Source of the DNA: Acanthosepion lycidas
Lineage: Eukaryota; Mollusca; Cephalopoda; Sepiida; Sepiidae
Assembly: GCA_963932145.1 (NCBI GenBank)
Contig: CAWVQA010000036.1
Span: 248,001-312,000, forward strand
Direction: 5' to 3'
Length of the DNA: 64,000 bases
Translations under genes and position numbers: made by a program
The notes under the pieces: model-generated
What the model saw: the letters and a program-made list of their open reading frames with translations, nothing else
Told to the model about the DNA's origin: nothing
Databases searched by the model: none
Shown: positions 54,501 to 63,993 of the stretch, piece by piece
Position numbering within the stretch: the first letter of the stretch is position 1
Layout of the letters: each line of letters opens with the position of its first letter

Positions 54501-55262
54501 ATTGAGAAGGTAAAATATAAATATAAATAGGAAACAGAAGAGAAATGTACAGTGATCACCCATTTTCTGCCCACAATCTTTTTCATGGAAATCCCAGTCA
54601 TATGAGTCGAGTCCATGCATACTACGATCAATGTATGAATTTGAAGGCAAAATATTTTTTTGCAGAGCTTAGATTAGGTCTTTCCCTGTCCATAATGCTA
54701 AATGAAGGAAGTAAAATAGAAATATAAATAGGAAACAGAAGACAAATATACAGTGATCACATTTTCGGCCCACAACCTTTTTTCATGGAAATCCCAGTTA
54801 TATGAGTCGAGTCCTTGCATGGTACGATCACGGTATGAATTTGAAGGCAAAATATTCTTTTACAGATTTTAGATTAGGTCTTTCCCTGTCCATAATGCTA
54901 AATTGAGGAGGTAAAATATAAATATAAATAGGAAACAGAATGGAAATGTACAGTGATCTCCCATTTTCGGCCCACAATCTTTTTCATGGATATCCCAGTC
55001 ATATGAGTCGAGTCCATGCATGCTACGAACACGGTATGAATTTGAAGGCAAAATATTTTTGAGCAGATTTTAGATTAGATCATTCTCGGTCCATAATGCT
55101 AAATTGAGGAGGGAAAATAGAAATATACAGAGGAAACAGAAGAGTAATTTACAGTGATCACCTATTTTCGGCCTACAATCTTTTTCATGGAAATCCCAGT
55201 CATATGAGTCGAGTCCATGCATGCTACGATCACGGTATGAATTTGAAGGCAAAATATTTTTG
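51587..55262. repeat. Tandem duplication of a 1,808-bp (nine-monomer) unit, nearly identical
   Basis: Copies at 51,587-53,394 and 53,395-55,202, with identity continuing to about 55,262, agree in every rare mark checked: GTACAGATCTTATATTAGG, CCCTGTCATAAGAG, GGTAAAAAATATTTTTTTCC, CACAATATTTTCATGG, AATGAAGGAAGT, AAATAGAAATAGAAATAGG, CGATCAATGTATG, AGTGATCACATTTTCGG, ATTCTTTTACAG, GAATGGAAATG and GTCATTCTCGGTCC. The one clear difference I found is AATGCTAAATTGAGGATG against AATGATAAATTGAGGATG. This looks like the youngest large rearrangement in the array, or a misassembly. Confidence 0.88.
52143..52517 (+). other. Plus-strand read-through ORF in satellite (antisense frame)
   Basis: The plus strand also has a frame in register with the monomer, normally interrupted by TGA in AAATTGAGG and by TAA in ATATAAATAGG. 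In this copy the first has become TGAAGGAAGT with a one-base offset and the second GAAATAGG, so 124 codons stay open. The same ORF recurs unchanged at 53,951-54,325 because the whole 1.8-kb block is duplicated. Shorter plus-strand ORFs of 60 codons occur at 10,578, 14,802, 29,845, 52,737 and 54,545. Their presence on the strand opposite the commoner ORF argues that ORF length here reflects base composition and period rather than selection. Not called as a gene. Confidence 0.3.
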
Positions 55263-56039
55263 TGCAGATCTTTTATTTGGTCTTTCCCTGTCCATAATAC
55301 TAAATTGAGGAGGTAAAATATAAATATAAATAGGAAACAGAAGAGAAATGTACAGTGATCACCCATTTTCCGCCCACAATCTTTTTCATGGAAATCCCAG
55401 TCATATGAGTCGAGTCCATGCATGCTACGATCACGGTATGAATTTGAAGGCAAAATATTTTTGTGCAGATTTTAGATTAGGTCTTTCCCTGTCCATAATT
55501 CTAAATTGAGGAGGTAAAATAGAAATATAAATAGGAAACAGAAGAGAAATGTACAGTGATCACCCATTTTCGGCCCACAATCTTTTTCATGGAAATCCCA
55601 GTCATATGAGTCGATTCCATGCATGCTACGATCACGGTATGAATTTGAAGGAAAAATATTTTTGTGCAGATTTTAGATTAGGTCTTTCACTGTCCATAAT
55701 GCTAAATTGAGGAGGTAAAATAGAAATATAAATAGGAAACAGAAGAGAAATGTACAGTGATCACCCATTTAGGGCCCACAATCTTTTTCATGTAAATCCC
55801 AGTCATATGAGTCGAGTCCATGCATGCTACGATCACGGTATGAATTTGAAGGCAAAATATTTTTGTGCAGAGCTTAGATTCGGTCTTTCCCTGTCCATAA
55901 TGGTAAATTGAGGAGGTAAAATATAAATAGAAATAGGAAACAGAAGAGAAATGTACAGTGATCACCCATTTTCGGCCCACAATCTTTTTCATGTAAATCC
56001 CAGTCATATGAGCATGTCCATGCATGATACGATCACGGT

Positions 56040-58169
56040 ATGAATTTGAAGGCAAAATATTTTTGTGCAGATCTTAGATTGGATCTTTCCCTGTCCATAA
56101 TGGTAAATTGAGGAGATAAAATATAAATATAAATAGGAAACAGAAGAGAAATGTACAGTGATCACCCATTTTCGGCCCACAATCTTTTTCATGCAAATCC
56201 CAGTCATATGAGTCGAGTCCATGCATGCTATGATCACGGTAAAAATTTGAAGGCAAAATATTTTTGTGCATATCTTAGATTTGGTCTTTCCCTGTCCATA
56301 ATGCTAAATTGAGGAGGTAAAATAGAAATATAAATAGGAAACAGAAGAGAAATGTACAGTGATCACCCATTTTCGGCCCACAATCTTTTTCATGGGAATC
56401 CCAGTCATATGAGTCGAGTCCATACATGTTACGTTCACGGTATGAATTTGAAGGCAAAATATTTTTGTGCAGATCTTACATTAGGTCTTTCCCTGTCCAT
56501 AATGCTAAATTGAGGAGGTAAAATAGAAATATAAATAGGAAACAGAAGAGAAATGTACAGTGATCACATTTTCGGCCCACAACCTTTTTCATGGAAATCC
56601 CAGTTATATGAGTCGAGTCCTTGCATGCTACGATCACGGTATGAATTTGAAGGCAAAATATTCTTTTACAGATTTTAGATTAGGTCTTTCCCTGTCCATA
56701 ATGCTAAATTGAGGAGGTAAAATATAAATATAAATAGGAAACAAAAGAGAAATGTACAGTGATCACCCATTTTCGGCCCACAATCTTTTTCATGGAAATC
56801 CCAGTCATATGAGTCGAGTCCATGCATGCTGCGATCACGGTATGAATTTGAAGGAAAAATATTTTTGTGCAGATTTCAGATTAGGTCTATCCCTGTCCAT
56901 AATGCTAATTTGAGGAGGTAAAATAGAAATATAAATAGGAAACAGAAGAGAAATGTACAGTGATCACCCATTTTCGGCCCACAATCTTTTTCCTGGAAAT
57001 CCCAGTCATATGAGTCGAGTCCATGCATGCTACGATCACGGTATGAATTTGAAGGCAAAATATTTTTGTGCAGATCTTATATTTGGTCTTTCTTTGTCCA
57101 TAATGCTAAATTGAGGAGGTAAAATAGAAATATAAATAGGAAACAGAAGAGAAATGTACAGTGATCACCCATATTCCGCCCACAATCTTTTTCATGGAAA
57201 TCCCAGTCATATGAGTCGAGTCCATGCATGCTACGATCACGGTATGAATTTGAAGGCAAAATATTTTTGTGCAGATTTTAGATTAGGTCTTTCCCTGTCC
57301 ATAATGCTAAATTGAGGAGGTAAAATAGAAATATAAATAGGAAACAGAAGAGAAATGTACAGTGATCACCCATTTTCCGCCCACAATCTTTTTCATGCAA
57401 ATCCCAGTCATATGAGTCGAGTCCATGCATGCTATGATCACGGTATGAATTTGAAGGCAAAATATTTTTTTGCAGATTTTAGATTAGGTATTTCCCTGGC
57501 CATAATGCTAAATTGAGGAGGTAAAATAGAAATATAAATAGGAAACATAAGAGAAATGTACAGTGATCACCCATTTTCGGCCCACAATCTTTTTCATGGA
57601 AATCCCAGTCATATGAGTCGAGTCCATGCATGCTGCGATCACGGTATGAATTTGAAGGAAAAATATTTTTGTGCAGATTTCAGATTAGATCTATCCCTGT
57701 CCGTAATGCTAAATTGAGGAGGTAAAATATAAATATAAATAGGAAACAGAAGAGAAATGTACAGTGATCACCCATTTTCTGCCGACAATCTTTTTCATGG
57801 AAATCCCAGTCATATGAGTCGAGTCCATGCATGCTACGATCACGGTATGAATTTGAAGGCAAAATATTTTTGTGCAGATCTTAGATTGGATCTTTCCCTG
57901 TCCATAATGGTAAATTGAGGAGATAAAATATAAATATAAATAGGAAACAGAAGAGAAATGTACAGTGATCACCCATTTTCGGCCCACAATCTTTTTCATG
58001 CAAATCCCAGTCATATGAGTCGAGTCCATGCATGCTATGATCACGGTAAAAATTTGAAGGCAAAATATTTTTGTACATATCTTAGATTTGGTCTTTCCCT
58101 GTCCATAATGCTAAATTGAGGAGGTAAAATAGAAATATAAATAGGAAACAGAAGAGAAATGTACAGTGA
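56040..58169. repeat. Segment duplicated at 1,807-bp spacing
   Basis: About 320-340 bp at 56,040-56,380 match 57,847-58,187. Shared marks are TTAGATTGGATCTTTCC, AATGGTAAATTGAGGAGATAAAAT, CATGCAAATCCC, GCTATGATCACGGTAAAAATTTG and CATATCTTAGATTTGG. The DNA between them is not part of this match. The spacing repeats the nine-monomer spacing seen at 51.6-55.3 kb. Confidence 0.7.
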
Positions 58170-60697
58170 TCACCCATTTTCGGCCCAGAGTCTTTTTCAT
58201 GGAAATCCCAGTCATATGAGTCGAGTCCATGCATGCTACGATCACGGTATGAATTTGAAGGCAAAATATTTTTGTGCAGATCTTACATTAGGTCTTTCCC
58301 TGTCCATAATGCTAAATTGAGCAGGTAAAATATAAATATAAATAGGAAACAGAAGAGAAATGTACAGTGATCTCCCATTTTCGGCCCACTATCTTTTTCT
58401 CGGATATCCCAGTCATATGAGTCGAGTCCATGCATGCTACGATACGGTATGAATTTGAAGACAAAATATTTTTTGAGCAGATTTTAGATTAGGTCTTTCT
58501 CGGGCCATAAGGCAAAATTGAGGAGGTAAAATATAAATATAAATAGGAAACAGAAGAGAAATGTACAGTGATCACCCATTTTCGGCCCAGAGTCTTTTTC
58601 ATGGAAATCCCAGTCATATGAGTCGAGTCCATGCATGCTACGATCACGGTATGAATTTGAAGGCAAAATATTTTTGTGCAGATCTTACATTAGGTCTTTC
58701 CCTGTCCATAATGCTAAATTGAGCAGGTAAAATATAAATATAAATAGGAAACAGAAGAGAAATGTACAGTGATCACCTATTTTCGGCCCACAATCTTTTT
58801 CATGGAAATCCCAGTCATATGAGTCGAGACCATGCATGCTACGATCACGGTATGAATTTGAAGGAAAAATATTTTTGTGCAGATCTTATATTTGGTCTTT
58901 CCCTGTCTATAATGCTAAATTGAGGAGGTAAAATATAAATATAAATAGGAAACAGAAGAGAAATGTACAGTGATCACCCATTTTCCGCCCACAATCTTTT
59001 TCATGGAAATCCCAGTCATATGAGTCGAGTCCATGCATGCTACGATCACGGTATGAATTTGAATGCAAAATATTTTTGTGCAGATTTTAGATTAGGTCTT
59101 TCCCTGTCCATAATGCTAAAGTGAGGAGATAAAATATACATATAAATAGGAAACAGAAGAGAAATGTACAGTGATCTCCCATTTTCGGCCCACAAACTTT
59201 TTCATGGAAATCCCAGCCATATGAGTCGAGTCCATGCATGCTACGATCACGATATGAATTTGAAGGCAAAATATTTTTGTGCAGATTTTAGATTAGGTCT
59301 TTCCCTGTCCATAATGCTAAATTGAGGAGGTAAAATATAAATATAAATAGGAAACAGAAGAGAAATGTACAGTGATTACCCATTTTCCGCCCACAATCTT
59401 TTTTATGGAAATCCCAGTCATATAAGTCGAGTCCATGCATGCTACGATCACGATATAAATTTGAAGGCAAAATATTTTTGTGCAGATCTTAGATTTGGTC
59501 ATTCCCTGTCCATAATGTTAAATTGAGAAGGTAAAATAGAAATATGAATAGGAAACAGAAGAGAAATGTACAGTGATCATCTATTTTCTGCCCACAATCT
59601 TTTTCATGGAAATCCCAGTCATATGAGTCGAGTCCATGCATGCTACGATCACGGTATGAATTTGAAGGCAAAATATTTTTGTGCAGATTTAAGATTAGGT
59701 CTTTCCCTGTCCATAATGCTAAATTGAGGAGGTAAAATAGAAATATAAATAGGAAATAGAAGAGAAATGTACAGTGATCACCCATTTTCGGCCCACAATC
59801 TTTTTCATGGAAATCCCAGTCATATGAGTCGAGTCCATGCATGCTACGATCACGGTATGAATTTGAAGGCAAAATATTTTTGTAGAGTTTTCAGATTAGG
59901 TCTTTCCCTGTTCATAATGCTAAATTGAGGAGGTAAAATAGAAATATAAATAGGAAACAGAAGAGAAATGTACAGTGATCACCCATTTTCGGCTCCCAAT
60001 CTTTTTCATGGAAATCCCAGTCATATGAGTCGAGTCCATGCATGCTACGATTACGGTATGAATTTGAAGGCAAAATATTTTTGTCCAGATCTTAGATTAG
60101 GTCTTTCCCTGTCCATAATGCTAAATTGTGGAGGTAAAATATAAATATAAATAGGAAACAGAAGGGAAATGTACAGTGATCTCCCATTTTCGGCCCACAA
60201 TCTTTTTCATGGATATCCCAGTCATATGAGTCGAGTCCATGCATGCTACGATCACGGTATGAATTTGAAGGCAAAACATTTTTGAGCAGATTTTAGATTA
60301 GATCTTTCTCGGTCCATAATGCTAAATTGAGGAGGTAAAATATAAATATAAATAGGAAACAAAATAGAAATGTACAGTGATCACCCATTTTCGGCCCACA
60401 ATCTTTTTCCTGGAAATCCCAGTCATATGAGTCGAGTCCATGCATGCTACGATCACGGTATGAATTTGAAGGCAAAATATTTTTGTGCAGATCTTATATT
60501 TGGTCTTTCTTTGTCCATAATGCTAAATTGAGGAGGTAAAATAGAAATATAAATAGGAAACAGAAGAGAAATGTACAGTGATCACCCATATTCCGCCCAC
60601 AATCTTTTTCATGGAAATCCCAGTCATATGAGTCGAGTCCATGCATGCTACGATCACGGTATGAATTTGAATGCAAAATATTTTTGTGCAGATTTTA
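57060..60697. repeat. Monomer copied 17 units downstream (57,060-57,280 and 60,477-60,697)
   Basis: Both copies carry CAGATCTTATATTTGGTC, TTTCTTTGTCC and CACCCATATTCCGCCCAC, preceded by TTTTTCCTGGAAATCCC. The offset is 3,417 bp, exactly 17 monomers. Confidence 0.6.
58140..58775. repeat. Two-monomer (402-bp) duplication
   Basis: About 230 bp at 58,140-58,373 recur at 58,542-58,775, marked by CGGCCCAGAGTC, CAGATCTTACATTAGG and TTGAGCAGGTAAAAT. The intervening monomer has GTCTTTCTCGGGCC and a one-base-shortened GCTACGATACGG. Confidence 0.65.
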
Positions 60698-61079
60698 GAT
60701 TAGGTCTTTCCCTGTCCATAATGCTAAATTGAGGTGGTAAAATATAAATATAAATAGGAAACAGAAGAGAAATGTACAGTGATCACCCATTTTCGGCTCA
60801 CAATCTTTTTCATGGAAATCCCAGTCATATGAGTCGAGTCCATTCATGCTACGATTACGGTATGAATTTGAAGGCAAAATATTTTTGTGCAGATTTTAGA
60901 TTAGGTCTTTCCCTGTCCATAATGCTAAATTGAGGAGGTAAAATAGAAATATAAATAGGAAACAGAAGAGAAATGTACAGTGATCACCCATTTTCTGCCC
61001 ATAATCTTTTTCATGGAAATCCCCGTCATATGAGTCCAGACCATACATGCCACGATCACGGTATGAATTTGAAGGCAAA

Positions 61080-62035
61080 ATATTTTTTGCAGATCTTAGA
61101 TTCGGTCTTTCCCTGTCCAAAATGCTAAATTAAGGAAGTAAAATATAAATATAAATAGGAAACAGAAGAGAAATGTACAGTGATCACCCATTTTGTGCCC
61201 ACAAAATTTTTCATGGAAATCCCAGTCATATGAGTCAAGCCCATGCATGCTACGATCACGTTATGAATTTGAAGGCAAAATATATTTTCGCAGATCTTAG
61301 ATTATGTCTTTCCCTGACCTTAATGCTAATTAAAGGAAGTAAAATATAAATATAAATAGGAAAGAGAAGAGTAATGTACAGAGATCACCCATTTTCTGCC
61401 CACAATCTTTTTCATGGATATCCCAGTCATATGAGTCAAGTCCATTCATGCTACGATCACCTTATGAATTTGAAGGCAAATTTTTTTTTACAGGTCTTAG
61501 ATTATTTCTTTCCCTGTCCATAATGCTAAATTGAGGAGTAAAATATAAATATAAATAGGAAACAGAAGAGAAATGTACAGTGATCACCCATTTTCTGCCT
61601 GCAATGTTTTGCATGGAAATCCCAGTCATATGAGTCGAGTCCATGCATGCTATGATCACGGTATGAATTTGAAGGCAAAGTATTTTTTTGCAGATCTTAG
61701 ATTAGGTCTTTCCCTATCCATAATGCTAAATTGAGGAAGTAAAATAGAAATATTAATAGGAAACAGAAGAGAAATGTACAGTGATCACCCATTGTCTGCC
61801 CATAATCTTTTTCATGGAAATCCCAGTCATATGAGTCGAGTCCATGCATGCTACGATCACGGTATGAATTTGAAGGCAAAATATTTTTTTGAAGCTCTTA
61901 GATTAGGTCTTTCCCTGTCTATAATGCTAAATTAAGGAAGTAAAACAGAAATATGAATAGGAAACAGACTAGAAATGTACAGTGATCACCCATTTTCTGC
62001 CCACAATCTTTTTCATGGAAATCCCAGTCATATGA
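61080..62035. repeat. Diverged edge monomers of the array
   Basis: The last five monomers carry clusters of private changes not seen in the interior: TGTGCCCACAAAATTTTTC, GACCTTAATGCTAATTAAAGG, ATTTTTTTTTACAGGTC, GATTATTTCTTTCC, TGCCTGCAATGTTTTGC, TTGAAGCTCTTAG and AGACTAGAAATG. Higher divergence at the margin is the usual pattern for a satellite edge, because edge monomers take part less often in unequal exchange. It suggests that the array truly ends near 62,035. Confidence 0.65.
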
Positions 62036-62036
62036 C
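62035..62036. other. Satellite / retrotransposon junction
   Basis: The last satellite monomer matches the consensus up to CCCAGTCATATGA at 62,035. The next bases are CGGCCCAGTTGG instead of the expected GTCGAGTCCATG. There is no intermediate decay or linker. The break is therefore the 5' insertion point of the element or a later breakpoint. The matching 3' side, and any target-site duplication, are outside the window. Confidence 0.8.
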
Positions 62037-62623
62037 GGCCCAGTTGGTGGGGCATTAGAATACGCCGACTGCCCCCCTGCAGAGGGTAAAAGTCCCTCAA
62101 TGGGGCCACCTGTTGGCCGTGGGTGGCGACCCGTAATGTCTGGGGACGGGATCCTGGTGGTTGAGTAGGTTGTAACCCAGGTGTAAAGCGGTCACAATCC
62201 TGTAACACACCACTTTGGCCCTTACCTGGCCTAGACGGGCGGTCGGAGGGGCCCGATCCAATCAATCGGCTGGTCATGTCAAGCCCCATCATATATAATC
62301 CATCCCAAACCTATAACTGACACTCCTCTTCCCAACCAAAACTAACACTTAACCCTAAATATGTGATGGAAGGCGGTGGCTGAGGGTCAATCAATTTGGG
62401 AGAAAAAAAGGATCTAACACACTTGCTAAACCTTCACAGCCGTAATACTTGGAAAACGGAAACAAAGGAACACGCGTGCTCATAGACTCCTCCCAAAGAG
62501 AGTATATCATTCACGTAGCCCCGACATGGCAAGGCGAATGGGTTTCCCCCTTGTCATGTCCCAATACTGGACTCCGCGGTGGGTAGGGAGCGAGAATGAT
62601 GAAAAAAAAAATAAAAACAATCA
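62036..62623 (+). promoter_or_regulatory. Retrotransposon 5' UTR / probable internal promoter region
   Basis: These 588 bp precede ORF1. The first 250 bp are GC-rich (for example GACTGCCCCCCTGCAGAGGG and GGGGACGGGATCCTGGTGG), in sharp contrast to the satellite. From about 62,290 the composition turns AT-rich and ends in an A-tract (62,602-62,611) just before ORF1. Elements of this type generally carry an internal promoter in the leader; I see no specific promoter motif that I would call. A TATATAAT at 62,290-62,297 is noted without claim. Confidence 0.6.
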
Positions 62624-62726
62624 ATGGAAAAAACGAAATCTTCCAAGAGACCACATGCGGATAACGACTCGGAAACAGAAAATGACAGCGAAAACTTTCC
62701 ACGATTTATTGTACTTGAAGCAATAA
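62526..62726 (+). other. Upstream ORF overlapping the ORF1 start
   Basis: An ATG at 62,526 in a favourable context (GACATGG, purine at -3 and G at +4) opens 66 codons that run past the ORF1 ATG in another frame and stop at 62,726. The ORF1 ATG has a weaker context (TCAATGG). If the leader is translated by scanning, this uORF would reduce ORF1 initiation. The peptide resembles no family I recognise and may be meaningless. Confidence 0.3.
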
Positions 62727-63983
62727 GCAAAAAAGCATTAACAGAAATTTCACCATTTAAAATACAAAAAGCAATATCAAATATCATTATACCAAAAAAT
62801 GTAAAAAAATTACAAAATGGAACACTACTAGTAGAAGTAGAAAAAAAGATATATGCGGACACATTAATAAGAAAAAAAAAAACTACAAGAAATAGGAATA
62901 AAAGCCTACCCACACCAAACCCTAAATTTCTCAAAGGGAGTAGTAAAAAGCAAGGAGATCTCCCTGTGCACTCTAGAGGAGATAAAAACAGAACTCCAAA
63001 CTCAAGGAGTTACAAATGTCAAACGAATAACAATAAAGAAAAATGAAGTAGAGATACAAACTAATACCTACATTATAACTTTCAACTCCCCCCAAATTCC
63101 AACAACAATTAAAATTGGATATGAAAGTATAAAAGTAGAACAATACGTACCAAACCCTCTTCAATGCTATAGATGCCACAAATTTGGGCATCACAGAGAT
63201 TCCTGTAGAAATAAAAGAATATGTGGAAAATGTAATGGAAAAGAACCTGAACATAAAGAAGAGAACTGCCCAAATGAGAGCCTATGCTCAAACTGTTTGG
63301 GAAACCACTCTGCTCTTTCAAAACAATGCAGTATATATAAACAGGAGAAAGAAATAATTAGAATAAAATACAAAAAAAATATATCTTTCATAGAAGCACG
63401 AAAGGAAGTTAAAAATAACATAAAAGAAAACACCTATGCTTCCATGGCACAAAAAGCAAATAAAATAAACAATGAAGATAAAATAAAAGGTTCAGTTGAA
63501 ATAACAAATTTATGCAAAGAATTAAAAGCTTTCCTCGAAGAATTAAAAACCTTTTTAATTGAACTTAAATTGGATCAAAATCAAACTCAACAATCCAGAT
63601 CAAATGGAATAAACCCAGAAGAAGGCAAAAAACTTTGGAAAGAAAACATAGAACAAAACTCCAGCGAACCCTCTTCTTCCCAAACTAAGAAAATGAAAAA
63701 TAAACAAAAAGAAAAAAAAATGACAACAGAGCAAGAAAGCACCCGATCAAGATCTAATTCAAAATCAAGAATCAATATATCAAATGAAAATAAATTTGAG
63801 CCTATGGAATATATGGAAATAGAAGAGAAAGAAAACAAACAAAATTCAAAACAAAACCAAAAATCTGACCGAAGGATACCACAAGCAGTTGAAGACAAAG
63901 CTTCTAAAAACTCAAAAGATGGAAAAAAACTAGGGAGGACAAATGATATAAACCTAGCAGGTAACTTTACCCCCAAAAAATGA
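62624..63983 (+). pseudogene. Non-LTR retrotransposon ORF1 (gag-like nucleic-acid-binding protein), one frameshift
   Basis: ORF1 proteins bind the element's RNA and form the ribonucleoprotein used for target-primed reverse transcription. The start chosen is the ATG at 62,624; an in-frame TAA lies 12 bp upstream. The frame runs 86 codons to a run of 11 A (62,872-62,882) and continues one base later to TGA at 63,981-63,983, about 452 residues in all, a usual length. Visible regions: acidic N-terminus; FPRF at residues 25-28, SPFKIQKAI at 43-51 and VKKLQNGTLLVEV at 60-72, all typical of the N-terminal domain; a QGV/ITF region before the knuckles; three zinc knuckles at about 181-235; EKEI and NISFIEAR at 241-260; a short leucine-rich amphipathic helix at about 288-318; then a low-complexity K/E/N/S tail. 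As read, translation would leave the true frame after residue 86 and stop at 63,046, losing the knuckles. It could be a real mutation, a homopolymer sequencing error or, less likely, recoding. Confidence 0.85.
63165..63329 (+). other. Triple zinc-knuckle region of ORF1
   Basis: Three cysteine/histidine motifs follow each other. The first, 63,165-63,206, reads CYRCHKFGHHRDSC (C-x2-C-x4-H-x4-C). The second, 63,222-63,269, is C-x2-C-x6-H-x4-C. The third, 63,285-63,329, is CSNCLGNHSALSKQC (C-x2-C-x3-H-x6-C). The preceding residues YVPNPLQ and the following EKEI/SFIEAR are the usual flanks in arthropod I/Jockey/X-type elements. All zinc ligands are present, so this part has not obviously decayed. 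Confidence 0.88.
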
Positions 63984-63993
63984 AAGTATAATC

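Larger units (their letters stand above)
1..62035. repeat. Satellite DNA array, 201-bp monomer, about 308 copies
   Basis: The whole interval is head-to-tail copies of one 201-bp unit, seen by the return of fixed words (for example GGAAATCCCAGTCATATGAG and CATGCATGCTACGATCACGG) every 201 bp in the same orientation. From one marker near 216 to its counterpart near 61,879 is 61,663 bp, or about 307 periods with a small net loss from indels. The unit is AT-rich and contains an A-rich stretch (GAAACAGAAGAGAAATG), a CATGG/CATATG/CATGCATG region and an AAAATATTTTT tract. Both window ends lack a left boundary: position 1 is already inside a monomer. Length near 200 bp fits the nucleosome-scale monomers typical of centromeric or heterochromatic satellites in general; a centromeric role here is only inference. 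No other DNA interrupts the array before 62,036. Confidence 0.98.

Noticed and set aside
34-61879. Some 200 separate 60-residue minus-strand ORFs as individual genes
   Set aside because: They are the same frame in successive satellite monomers, most begin at TTG rather than ATG, and they vary freely in amino-acid sequence. They are described as one repeat property.
1-62035. CRISPR array
   Set aside because: The repeat is a contiguous 201-bp unit with no short direct repeats separated by unique spacers, and the flanking element is eukaryotic.
1-62035. CENP-B box or other named centromere motif
   Set aside because: No match to the CENP-B core pattern was seen in the monomers read; a centromeric role cannot be claimed from sequence alone.
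61969-62292. 107-residue minus-strand ORF crossing the junction
   Set aside because: It joins antisense satellite to the antisense of the retrotransposon leader; no domain is visible and it exists only because of the junction.
62348-62360. Telomere-like TTAACCCTAAAT
   Set aside because: Only one copy of a CCCTAA-like word is present and it is not tandem, so chance is sufficient.
62554-63976. Minus-strand ORFs opposite ORF1 (62554-62934, 62973-63254, 63109-63321, 63191-63433, 63587-63976)
   Set aside because: They are antisense shadows of an A-rich coding strand, giving F/S/L-rich translations without recognisable domains.
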